Positions 1 through 6,446 of a DNA stretch of 17,563 nucleotides are shown here, in pieces. Both the position numbers and the translations under genes were made by a program. The DNA lies in the NCBI GenBank assembly GCA_035934535.1, contig DASYXS010000169.1, positions 1 through 17,563 on the forward strand. Reading direction: 5' to 3'. This DNA is from DASSJF01 sp035934535 (GTDB lineage: Bacteria > Sysuimicrobiota > Sysuimicrobiia > Sysuimicrobiales > Segetimicrobiaceae). The notes beneath the pieces are model-generated. The model saw only the letters and a list, made by a program, of their open reading frames with translations, was not told the DNA's origin and did not search any database. Every line of letters begins with the position of its first letter. The stretch's first letter is position 1.

Positions 1-1
1 G

Positions 2-505
2 GGGCCGGCGCGAAAGGCGCCGCCGCGATCCGCGCCGCCGGCAGCACCCGCGCGGCCCCGGGCCGCGGAATCCGCGCCCGCCCCGGCCGCGGTGCTCGAG
101 CCGGGATCGGCGGCCGGATTGTCCGTTTCGCCCGGCGCTCCGCTGACCATCGACGGGCTGCGCGTGCGGTGGCCGGCCGTGATGGACGACGTCAAGCAGC
201 GAACGAGGGCGGTGCACGCCTACCTGCTCGAAAGCGCGCCGCGCGACGTCGCCGGCGACGAGATCGTGCTCGGCGTCCGCCACCCGTTCCATCTGGAGCG
301 GCTCGAAGAGCCCAAGAATCGCGTCGTCGTCGCCGAGGCGCTCGCGCGCGTCTTCGGGGCGGCGTTTCGACCGCGGTTCATGCTCGACGAGACCGCAACG
401 GACGTGCTCGCCCCGGAGACGCCCGCGCCGGGGGAGGGGGCGCTCGTCGACGAAGCGGTCCGGCGCTTCGGCAACCCGGTCCAAGAAGTCCGCCGTCTGG
501 AGTGA
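2..505 (+). CDS. dnaX: DNA polymerase III subunit gamma/tau, C-terminal part (partial)
   Basis: The frame is open from the first bases of the window, so the gene starts outside it. The first 30 or so codons are a low-complexity Ala/Pro/Arg linker, as is usual between the AAA+ clamp-loader part and the C-terminal domain of tau. The rest (from about position 150) has the pattern of the DnaX C-terminal domain: a Trp at the start of a helix (LRVRWPAVMDDV), then a hydrophobic beta/alpha stretch with VLGVRHPFHLERL, and an acidic tail. The product loads the beta clamp and, through tau, links the polymerase cores at the fork. The call rests partly on context: dnaX-ybaB-recR is one of the most conserved bacterial gene orders, and ybaB starts 5 bases after this stop codon. 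The ATPase motifs are not in the window. Confidence 0.85.
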   Translation, partial: GPARKAPPRSAPPAAPARPRAAESAPAPAAVLEPGSAAGLSVSPGAPLTIDGLRVRWPAVMDDVKQRTRAVHAYLLESAPRDVAGDEIVLGVRHPFHLERLEEPKNRVVVAEALARVFGAAFRPRFMLDETATDVLAPETPAPGEGALVDEAVRRFGNPVQEVRRLE

Positions 506-509
506 CGCC

Positions 510-833
510 GTGTTCAACATGCAGAAGATGATGAAACAAGTGCAGAAGGTGCAGGCGGACATGGCCCGCGTCCAGGAGACCCTGGCCCAAGAACGGGTCG
601 AGGCGACCGCGGGCGGCGGGGTGGTGCGGGCCGTCGCAAACGGCCACGGCGATCTGCTCGAGGTCAAGATCGACCCGGCCGCCGTCGATCCGAGCGACGT
701 CTCGCTGCTGGAAGATCTGGTGCTCGCCGCGGTCGGCGAGGCGCTTCGCAAGGCGCGCGAGCTGGCCGCGGAGCGGGTGAAGGCCGTGACCGGCGGCCTC
801 CAGCTGCCGGGCCTGCCCGGCTTGGGTCCCTAG
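510..833 (+). CDS. ybaB: YbaB/EbfC family nucleoid-associated protein
   Basis: This 107-residue protein is the usual length for the family. It starts FNMQKMMKQVQKVQADM, the typical Met/Gln/Lys-rich first helix. The family's central beta hairpin follows (VEATAGGGVVRAVANGHGDLLEVKID), then the conserved helix LLEDLVLAAVGEALRKARELAAE and a Gly/Leu/Pro tail. Family members are dimeric, tweezer-shaped DNA-binding proteins that coat the nucleoid and may help RecR-linked repair. The start is a GTG at 510, preceded by GGAG (499-502) with 7-nt spacing. A longer start is not possible without entering dnaX. It sits between dnaX and recR in what is very likely one transcript. Confidence 0.95.
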   Translation: MFNMQKMMKQVQKVQADMARVQETLAQERVEATAGGGVVRAVANGHGDLLEVKIDPAAVDPSDVSLLEDLVLAAVGEALRKARELAAERVKAVTGGLQLPGLPGLGP

Positions 834-842
834 TCCGTCGCT

Positions 843-1460
843 GTGTCGGTCTACGCGGCGCCGCTTCAGCGCCTCATCGACGAGCTCGGCAAGCTTCCTA
901 CGATCGGGCCCAAGACCGCGCAGCGGCTCGCGTTCTACATGCTGTCGATGAATCAGGCGGACGCGCAGGCGCTCGCCGAGGCGATCCTCGAGGCGAAGCG
1001 CCTGATCCGCCACTGCTCGATTTGCGGCAACATCACGGACGTCGATCCCTGCGCCATCTGCACGAGCGAACGGCGCAACCACGCCGTGATCTGCGTCGTC
1101 GAGGACCCGCGCGACATCGCGGCGATGGAGCGGACGCGGGAGTTCTCAGGTGTCTACCACGTGCTGCAGGGCGCGATCTCCCCGCTCGACGGCATCGGGC
1201 CGGACGACCTTCGCATCGCGGAGCTCCTCCGGCGCGTGGCGCCGGCGCCGGGAGAGGCCGAGGGGACGGTGCAGGAAGTGATCGTCGCGACCAACCCGCG
1301 CGTGGAGGGCGAGGCCACCGCCCTCTATCTCGCGCACGTCTTGAAGCCGCTGGGCGTGCGCGTGACCCGCATCGCCCACGGCCTGCCGGTCGGCGGCGAC
1401 CTCGAGTACGCCGACGAGGTTACGCTCGCCCGCGCACTCGAGGGCCGCCGGGACCTCTGA
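843..1460 (+). CDS. recR: Recombination mediator protein RecR
   Basis: The 205-residue product has the full RecR layout. An N-terminal helix-hairpin-helix (LGKLPTIGPKTAQRLAFYML) is followed by a C4 zinc finger with Cys58, Cys61, Cys70 and Cys73. The Toprim domain comes next (ICVVEDPRDIAAMERTREF, then YHVLQG and ISPLDGIGPDDL), and then a Walker-B-like C-terminal segment with ATNPRVEGEATALYL. RecR works with RecO (and RecF) to load RecA on SSB-coated single-stranded gaps. The start is GTG at 843, nine bases after ybaB. No good Shine-Dalgarno is visible, so translation may depend on the upstream gene. Nothing in the sequence suggests damage. Confidence 0.97.
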   Translation: MSVYAAPLQRLIDELGKLPTIGPKTAQRLAFYMLSMNQADAQALAEAILEAKRLIRHCSICGNITDVDPCAICTSERRNHAVICVVEDPRDIAAMERTREFSGVYHVLQGAISPLDGIGPDDLRIAELLRRVAPAPGEAEGTVQEVIVATNPRVEGEATALYLAHVLKPLGVRVTRIAHGLPVGGDLEYADEVTLARALEGRRDL

Positions 1461-1469
1461 TCGCCTAGC

Positions 1470-1781
1470 CTACTGCTGCCACGATAGATCCGGAGCGGCG
1501 ACGAACCACTTGCCGGCAACCCCTTCGCCGTTGGTCTGTCCGGGCGCCGTGTCCTTCGCGTACCGGTAGAGCGAGTGCCCGTTGTAGCTGAGCTGCTGGC
1601 CGTGAACGTCCCGCACGACATCCAGCCGGCCGGGCAGGCTCGGCGCCACGGACCAGTTGAACGGCTCGATATACGCCGGCCAGATCCGGGCGCAGGCGCC
1701 GGTGCAACGGCTGGCGCTCCCGCGGTCGGGCGTGAAGTAGTAGAGCTTCTCACGCTCCTTCCAAGTGCTCCGGTCCCGTAT
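1470..1781 (-). pseudogene. Remnant of a COG4315-type secreted lipoprotein repeat (Yx(F/W/Y)xxD family)
   Basis: A minus-strand frame is open from 1781 down to a TAG at 1470-1472 but has no ATG, GTG or TTG that could start it. An in-frame TAG lies at 1782-1784. The translation shows clear family signatures: LYYFTPDRGSASRCTGACA, then IWPAYI, then SYNGHSLYRYAKDTAPGQTN and GVAGKWFVAAPDL close to the C-terminus. These match predicted lipoproteins with a conserved Yx(FWY)xxD motif (COG4315, secreted repeat of unknown function). Only about 103 codons remain. The signal peptide, lipobox Cys and first repeat are missing, so I read it as a 5'-truncated gene. It points tail-to-tail at recR, nine bases away. 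A less likely alternative is a non-canonical start. Confidence 0.7.
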
Positions 1782-1850
1782 CTACCCACCAAGTCAAAAA
1801 TGACTCTCGCGACGGCGGCCGCCGAACCACCGGCCCGCCCTGACCGTTCG

Positions 1851-1859
1851 TGATATACT
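1851..1859 (+). promoter_or_regulatory. Extended -10 promoter candidate for the YkuK-leuCD transcript
   Basis: The bases TGATATACT match an extended -10 element (TGnTATAAT) with the hexamer TATACT at 1854-1859. No convincing -35 lies 16-18 bases upstream, which fits an extended -10 promoter. Transcription would begin near 1866, immediately before the Shine-Dalgarno AGGGGA (1867-1872) of the gene starting at 1878, giving a very short leader. It lies in the only AT-richer stretch of this intergenic region. Confidence 0.45.
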
Positions 1860-1877
1860 GAGGCGCAGGGGACGCAG

Positions 1878-2513
1878 ATGGAGTTTATCTCGCCAACGCA
1901 CGGCAAACTGAGCTTCGAGCGGATGTTCGCGCACATCGTCCAGTATATGGAGGAGCAGCGCGACCAACAGTACAACCTGATCATCGGAACGGACTCGCTG
2001 CTCGGCGACGACACCTGCTTTGTGACCGCGGTCGTGATTCACCGCGTTGGGCACGGCGGACGGTACTTTTACCACCGGTTCCGCAATCGGAAGATCGAGA
2101 GCCTGCGGCAGCGGATCCTGTTCGAGACATCGCTCAGCCTGGAAACCGCCAGTCAAATCAGCGCCGAGCTCGCCAAGAACGGCTACAGCGAGCTTCCGCT
2201 CGAGATTCACCTGGACGTCGGCGACCGCGGTGAAACGAAGCGGATCATTCGCGAGGTCGTCGGCATGGTCCAGGGCAGCGGCTACGCCGCGGTGACGAAG
2301 CCGGACAGCTACGGCGCGAGCAAAGTCGCGGATCGCGAGACCGGCAAGATGGGCGTGCGGCCGCGGCCACTGCCGCGTCCCAAACGGGCCGCGGGGGCGG
2401 GGCAGGGAGACACGGTCGGGGTCGCATCTTCGGCTCGCGCCGCAGGCTCAGGAGCATCCGGCAGGCCTGCGCCGAACGGAGCGCCCGCGCCGCGGACCGA
2501 GGGGGAATCATGA
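1878..2513 (+). CDS. YkuK-family RNase H-like protein with a disordered C-terminal tail
   Basis: Residues 1-153 match the YkuK/DUF458 family closely: FISPTHGKLSFERMF at the N-terminus, LIIGTDS, then VTAVVIHRVGHGGRYFYH, SLRQRILFETSLSLE, IHLDVGDRGETKRIIREVVG and the end motif KPDSYGASKVADR. The family is predicted to have an RNase H fold, with acidic residues in GTDS and HLDVG as likely metal ligands; the substrate is not established. Residues from about 155 to 211 form a Pro/Ala/Gly/Arg-rich tail absent from typical members (about 160 aa). The ATG at 1878 follows AGGGGA. The stop codon overlaps the leuC start in an ATGA, so the gene appears translationally coupled to leuC, an unexpected partner. 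Confidence 0.88.
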   Translation: MEFISPTHGKLSFERMFAHIVQYMEEQRDQQYNLIIGTDSLLGDDTCFVTAVVIHRVGHGGRYFYHRFRNRKIESLRQRILFETSLSLETASQISAELAKNGYSELPLEIHLDVGDRGETKRIIREVVGMVQGSGYAAVTKPDSYGASKVADRETGKMGVRPRPLPRPKRAAGAGQGDTVGVASSARAAGSGASGRPAPNGAPAPRTEGES

Positions 2514-3916
2514 CGGGAAAGACACTGGCTGCCAAAATCTGGGATGCGCACGTGGTCGCAAGCGGCGACCGCGAGCCGGACCTGCTGTTCGTCGACATGC
2601 ACCTCGTGCACGAGGTGACCTCGCCGCAGGCGTTCGAAGGGTTGCGGCTGGCCGGCCGGAAGGTGCGCCGGCCGGATCTGACGTACGCGACGCTCGATCA
2701 CAACGTGCCGACGACGCCGCGCACCGAACCGATCACCGATCCGACGAGCAAGGTGCAGGTGGAGGCGCTCGAGCGCAACGCCGAGGAGTTCGGCGTTCGC
2801 CTCGAGGGCATGCTGAGCCCGCGCCAGGGCATCGTCCACATCATCGGCCCCGAGCTCGGGCTCACGCTGCCCGGGATGGTCATCGTGTGCGGCGACAGCC
2901 ATACCGCGACGCACGGCGCGCTCGGGGCCCTCGCGTTCGGCATCGGGACGAGCGAAGTCGAGCACGTGCTCGCGACGCAGACCCTGCCGCAGCGGCGGCC
3001 CAAGATGATGGAGATCCGGGTCGAGGGCGATCTGCCGCGGGGCACCACGGCCAAGGACCTGATCCTCGGGATCATTCGCCAGAACGGCGTCGGGGGGGGA
3101 ACGGGGCACATCGTGGAGTACACCGGCTCGGCGATCCGGGCGCTGTCGATGGAAGGACGCATGACCGCCTGTAATATGACGATTGAGGGCGGCGCCCGGG
3201 CCGGACTGATCGCACCCGACGACACGACGTTCAAGTACGCCGAGGGCCGGCCGTACGCGCCGAAGGGCGCGGCGTGGGAAGCGGCGCTCGGCGCGTGGCG
3301 CGCGCTGCCGACCGACCCGGACGCGCGGTACGATACGACGGTGCAGGTCGACGCCTCGACAATCGAGCCCTTCGTGACGTGGGGCACGAACCCCGCGCAG
3401 GCGGAGCCCGTGACCGGCCGGGTGCCGGATCCGGACACGCAGACAGATCCGCAGGCGCGCGCCGCGGTGGCGCGCGCGCTCGAATACATGGCGCTGCGCC
3501 CGGGGACACCGATCCAGGAGATCGCGGTCGACCGGGTGTTCATCGGTTCGTGTACGAACGCCCGGCTGGAAGACCTGCGCGCGGCGTCGCAGGTCGTCGC
3601 CGGCCGCCGCGTGAACCCCAAGGTCCGGGCGATGGTGGTGCCCGGCTCTCAGCTGGTCAAGGCCGCGGCGGAGCGGGAGGGCCTCGACCGTATCTTCACG
3701 GAGGCGGGCTTCGAATGGCGCGAAGCCGGCTGCTCGATGTGTCTCGGGATGAACCCCGACATTCTCGGTCCCGGCGAGCGGTGCGCGTCGACCTCCAACC
3801 GGAATTTCGAGGGCCGGCAGGGCCCCGGGGGCCGCACCCACCTCGTGAGTCCGACGATGGCCGCGGCCGCGGCCATCGCCGGCCACTTCGTCGACATCCG
3901 CGAGTGGAGGGCCTAG
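2510..3916 (+). CDS. leuC: 3-isopropylmalate dehydratase large subunit
   Basis: This 468-residue protein has the length of bacterial LeuC. It catalyses the isomerisation of 2- to 3-isopropylmalate in leucine synthesis together with LeuD, using a [4Fe-4S] cluster. The three cluster cysteines are present: Cys348 in IGSCTNARLEDL, and Cys408 and Cys411 in CSMCLGMNPD. Other aconitase-family motifs are DHNVPTT, CGDSHTATHGALGALAFGIG and the late CASTSNRNFEGRQGPGGRTH. The ATG at 2510 overlaps the YkuK stop (ATGA) and is preceded by AGGGGG with 5-nt spacing. leuD follows after one base, so both subunits are made from one message. No leader peptide or T-box is visible upstream. Confidence 0.96.
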   Translation: MTGKTLAAKIWDAHVVASGDREPDLLFVDMHLVHEVTSPQAFEGLRLAGRKVRRPDLTYATLDHNVPTTPRTEPITDPTSKVQVEALERNAEEFGVRLEGMLSPRQGIVHIIGPELGLTLPGMVIVCGDSHTATHGALGALAFGIGTSEVEHVLATQTLPQRRPKMMEIRVEGDLPRGTTAKDLILGIIRQNGVGGGTGHIVEYTGSAIRALSMEGRMTACNMTIEGGARAGLIAPDDTTFKYAEGRPYAPKGAAWEAALGAWRALPTDPDARYDTTVQVDASTIEPFVTWGTNPAQAEPVTGRVPDPDTQTDPQARAAVARALEYMALRPGTPIQEIAVDRVFIGSCTNARLEDLRAASQVVAGRRVNPKVRAMVVPGSQLVKAAAEREGLDRIFTEAGFEWREAGCSMCLGMNPDILGPGERCASTSNRNFEGRQGPGGRTHLVSPTMAAAAAIAGHFVDIREWRA

Positions 3917-3917
3917 G

Positions 3918-4538
3918 ATGGAGCCGTTTCGCACCCACAACGGCATCGTGGTCCCGCTGGCGATCCCCGACTGCAACACGGATCTCATCACGCCGGCGCG
4001 CTACCTGAAGCGGATCGAGCGCACCGGCTACGGGGACGTGCTGTTCTACAGCATGCGCTACCGCGAGGACGGGTCGCCGAATCCGGACTTCGTGCTGAAC
4101 AAGCCCGAGTACCGCGACGGCACGATCCTCATCGCCGGGAGGAACTTCGGCTGCGGCTCATCCCGCGAGCATGCCCCGTGGGCGCTCCACGATTACGGCT
4201 TCAAGGCGATCATCGCGTCGTCGTTCGCGGACATCTTCGCCGGCAACTGCGCGCAGATCGGCCTGCTCACGATCACCCTGCCGGAAGCGCGGGTGCGGGA
4301 GATGCTGGACACGGCGGAGTCACGTGAAGGCTATCAGATCACCGTGGACCTCGCGCGGCAGACGGTCACCGACGCGTTCGGACGCACGGACCGGTTCGAG
4401 ATCGATCCGTTCAAGAAGCACTGCCTCCTGAACGGCCTCGATCCGATCGGCCTCACGCTCCAGCACGAAGACGAGATCGCGTCCTACGAAGCCGCGCGGG
4501 CGGACTGGCTGCCGAAGGTCGGGGCGGGGCAGGCCTAG
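3918..4538 (+). CDS. leuD: 3-isopropylmalate dehydratase small subunit
   Basis: The product (206 aa) is the swivel-domain partner of LeuC and provides part of the active site. Typical LeuD features are the start GIVVPLAIPDCNTDLITPARYLK, the substrate-binding loop NFGCGSSREHAPWAL, then IIASSFADIFAGNCAQIGLL, and the late FKKHCLLNGLDPIGLTL segment. The ATG at 3918 comes one base after the leuC stop, and GGAGG (3906-3910) lies inside the end of leuC with 7-nt spacing. It is the last gene of the YkuK-leuC-leuD unit; a strong hairpin follows at 4568-4601. No other leucine gene (leuA or leuB) is in the window. Confidence 0.96.
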   Translation: MEPFRTHNGIVVPLAIPDCNTDLITPARYLKRIERTGYGDVLFYSMRYREDGSPNPDFVLNKPEYRDGTILIAGRNFGCGSSREHAPWALHDYGFKAIIASSFADIFAGNCAQIGLLTITLPEARVREMLDTAESREGYQITVDLARQTVTDAFGRTDRFEIDPFKKHCLLNGLDPIGLTLQHEDEIASYEAARADWLPKVGAGQA

Positions 4539-4567
4539 CGCGTTCCCGTCCGCTCCTGCGACGCTCC

Positions 4568-4601
4568 CTGACCCCGAGGTCTTCGCGGCCTCGGGGTTCA
4601 G
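4568..4601 (+). terminator. GC-rich hairpin after leuD, probable terminator
   Basis: CCCCGAGG (4572-4579) and CCTCGGGG (4589-4596) form a perfect 8-bp stem around a 9-base loop. The outer CTGA (4568-4571) can pair with TCAG (4598-4601) past one bulged T, giving about 12 bp. It starts 29 bases after the leuD stop. There is no U-tract after it, so it may end transcription inefficiently, act with Rho, or protect the 3' end of the mRNA. Confidence 0.5.
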
Positions 4602-4631
4602 CGGGTCCAAGGTCCCCCCGGGAGGCGACGC

Positions 4632-5123
4632 ATGACCGACGACGTCCGCCCGTTGATTGACATTCAAGCGCGCAGTTACGACCGGGCCGACCCCAGCCTC
4701 CGCGAGTCGTTTCCTCGCACCGCCGCGATGGATCTGCCGCGCATGGCCGCGTTTCTGGATCGCCGGCGGTACGCCGTGCTGGCCACCGGCCGTCCGGACG
4801 GCCGGCCGCACGCCGCGCCGATCGCGTTCAGCATCTGGCGGGGCGCGTTCTGGATCGCCACGGTCCGCGGGGCCAGGCTTCGGAATCTGCGGGCGCGCCC
4901 GTACGCGTCGATCGTGATCATGGAAGGCGACGTGCGTCCCCAGCATCGCACGGTGATCGCCGAAGGAACTGTGATCATCCACGACGGCGGCGGGATAGGA
5001 CAGGGGGACCCGCTTTTCGGTGAGAACTGGCGGATGCGCTTCGGGAACGATCCGACGTGGGCCGCCGCGATGCTCGAATTGCGGCCCGAGCGCGTGTTCT
5101 CGTTCGACGGCACGTTGGAGTAG
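4632..5123 (+). CDS. Pyridoxamine 5'-phosphate oxidase-fold (PPOX-like) flavin protein
   Basis: This 163-residue protein has the split-barrel pattern of the PPOX/FMN-binding superfamily: RRYAVLATGRPDGRPHAAPIAF (first strands and the GRPDG turn), then FWIATVRGARLRNLRARPYASIVI, then HRTVIAEGTVII, and the C-terminal strand MLELRPERVFSFDGTLE. Such proteins bind FMN, F420 or haem. Sequence alone cannot tell which, and the pyridoxamine-phosphate-specific C-terminal signature is not evident, so I do not call it PdxH. The ATG at 4632 follows GGAGG (4621-4625) with 6-nt spacing. It lies 25 bases before the creatininase-family gene, probably in one transcript. Confidence 0.8.
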   Translation: MTDDVRPLIDIQARSYDRADPSLRESFPRTAAMDLPRMAAFLDRRRYAVLATGRPDGRPHAAPIAFSIWRGAFWIATVRGARLRNLRARPYASIVIMEGDVRPQHRTVIAEGTVIIHDGGGIGQGDPLFGENWRMRFGNDPTWAAAMLELRPERVFSFDGTLE

Positions 5124-5148
5124 CCGGATCGACGGAGGGAGACGAGCG

Positions 5149-5922
5149 ATGAAGGACACCGTGCTCCTGGAAGAACTGTCCTGGCCGGAGGTTCAGGAAG
5201 CGCTGAACGCCGGCGTCCGCACCGTAGTCATCGTCGTCGCCTCGATCGAGCAGCACGGGCCGCACCTGCCGACCATGACCGATACCGCGATCGGCTACGC
5301 GGTCGGGGAGCGCGTCGCCCGCAAGCTCGGCCGGGCGCTCCTCGCGCCGGTGATCCGCCCGGGCTGCTCGGACCACCACCTGGCGTTTCCCGGTAGCCTC
5401 TCCATCCCGCGCGAGACGCTGATCGAGACCGTGCTCGCCTACGTCCGGTCGCTCGCGCCCTACGGGTTTCGAGGTTTCGTGCTCTTCTCGTCCCACGGCG
5501 GCAATTTCGACGCGCTCGAGGACGCCGCGCGCCGCCTCCGGGACGAGTTCACGCCGAAGAACGTCCGGATCGCGGCCTATGCCGGCCGGGCCGCGCTCCT
5601 CGAGATGATGCAGGTCATGAACGCCGCCGCGGAGTCCCTGGGGGCGCGGCAGGACGTCGACGCCCTCCACGCCGAGCTGACGGAGACGTCGGTCATGATG
5701 GCCAGGCACCCGGCGCTCGTGGCGAAAGATCGCCTGGAACAGGGGCGTATGGGCCGGATCGACGCCGACGACTTGTTCCGGCGCGGCCTCAAGGCGATCA
5801 CGCCGAACGGCATCCTCGGCGACGCCAGGGCCGCCACGCCGGAGATCGGCGCCGCCGTGCTCGAGCGGCTGTCAGATCATCTGGTCGCGTTCGCCAGGCG
5901 CGAGCTCAGTGGAGATAGGTAG
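5149..5922 (+). CDS. Creatininase-family amidohydrolase
   Basis: The ATG at 5149 gives 257 residues and is chosen because GGAGGG (5134-5139) lies 9 bases upstream; the frame stays open further upstream only as a shadow of the previous gene. Family metal-ligand motifs are present: IEQHGPHLPTMTDT (Glu34, His36, Asp45), FSSHGGN (His116) and HAELTETS (Glu176 or Glu179). The PGCSDHHLAFPGSLSI segment is also typical. The family includes creatininase, MftE (mycofactocin maturation) and FAPy deformylase ArfB; all are metal-dependent hydrolases acting on cyclic or linear amides. The specific substrate cannot be named: no mycofactocin or deazaflavin gene is nearby. Its only close partner is the PPOX-fold gene upstream. 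Confidence 0.88.
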   Translation: MKDTVLLEELSWPEVQEALNAGVRTVVIVVASIEQHGPHLPTMTDTAIGYAVGERVARKLGRALLAPVIRPGCSDHHLAFPGSLSIPRETLIETVLAYVRSLAPYGFRGFVLFSSHGGNFDALEDAARRLRDEFTPKNVRIAAYAGRAALLEMMQVMNAAAESLGARQDVDALHAELTETSVMMARHPALVAKDRLEQGRMGRIDADDLFRRGLKAITPNGILGDARAATPEIGAAVLERLSDHLVAFARRELSGDR

Positions 5923-5980
5923 GCACTCAAATACGACCTTGGCCCGATGACAGCCGCGGGCCCGGCTTGCTACCTTAGGC

Positions 5981-5990
5981 TATATACTGA
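5981..5990 (+). promoter_or_regulatory. -10-like element upstream of the CBM48 gene
   Basis: TATATACT lies in an otherwise GC-rich 103-base gap and ends 37 bases before the ATG at 6026. No good -35 sits at the right distance; the nearest candidate, TTGCTA at 5967, is too close. The sequence TATACTGA also occurs in the promoter candidate before the YkuK gene (1854-1861), which supports both being genuine -10 regions. Confidence 0.35.
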
Positions 5991-6025
5991 AGGCGAGTCC
6001 CGAAACGTTCTGCCAGAGGTGCGGC

Positions 6026-6430
6026 ATGGCTACGGTCGTGCCGGTTACATTTGGCTTTCCCGTGCGTTTAGCGCCGGCCGCCCGCGACGTCTCCGTGGTC
6101 GGATCCTTTAACGGGTGGAATCCGACGGCACACCGGATGCGGCGCGCGACGGACGCTGAGTGGGTGATCACCGTCTATCTTCCACCGAGCCGCGCAGTGT
6201 ATCTGTTTTGTGTGGACGGTGCGATGTGGCTCGATCCGGAGGACGAGGGACGCCTGCCGAACGGCTGGGGCTCAGAATACTCAGTTCGTCACATTGTCGC
6301 GGGCGAAGCACTCCGGCATCGACATCGCACCCCACCGCACAGATTCTCCGAACAGGCGGTTGCTGCGGTTGGGCGAGCGGGGTACGGCGCGGAAACAGCC
6401 TCCACCAACGCGCTAAACGGCACCCGGTGA
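6026..6430 (+). CDS. Stand-alone CBM48/AMPK-type glycogen-binding-like protein
   Basis: Residues 8-92 resemble the early-set/AMPK1-CBM fold (CBM48): VTFGFPVRLAPAARDVSVVG, then SFNGWNPTAHRMRRA, then EWVITVYLPPSRAVYLFCVDG and MWLDPEDEGRLPNGWGSEYS. The SFNGWNP motif and the D-G-x-W-x-x-D-P-E pattern are the usual glycogen-recognition hallmarks. The last 40 residues are basic and of low complexity. There is no catalytic domain, so the protein would bind alpha-glucan or act as a regulatory module. The ATG at 6026 follows AGAGG (6016-6020). It lies 16 bases before the SQR-like gene and probably shares its transcript, though no functional link is known. Confidence 0.72.
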   Translation: MATVVPVTFGFPVRLAPAARDVSVVGSFNGWNPTAHRMRRATDAEWVITVYLPPSRAVYLFCVDGAMWLDPEDEGRLPNGWGSEYSVRHIVAGEALRHRHRTPPHRFSEQAVAAVGRAGYGAETASTNALNGTR

Positions 6431-6446
6431 GGGCGGTGATTCGGGC

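Noticed and set aside
2309..3991. A 560-codon open frame on the minus strand opposite leuC
   Set aside because: It is antisense to leuC, Arg/His/Ala-rich, has no family motif and arises from codon bias in GC-rich DNA.
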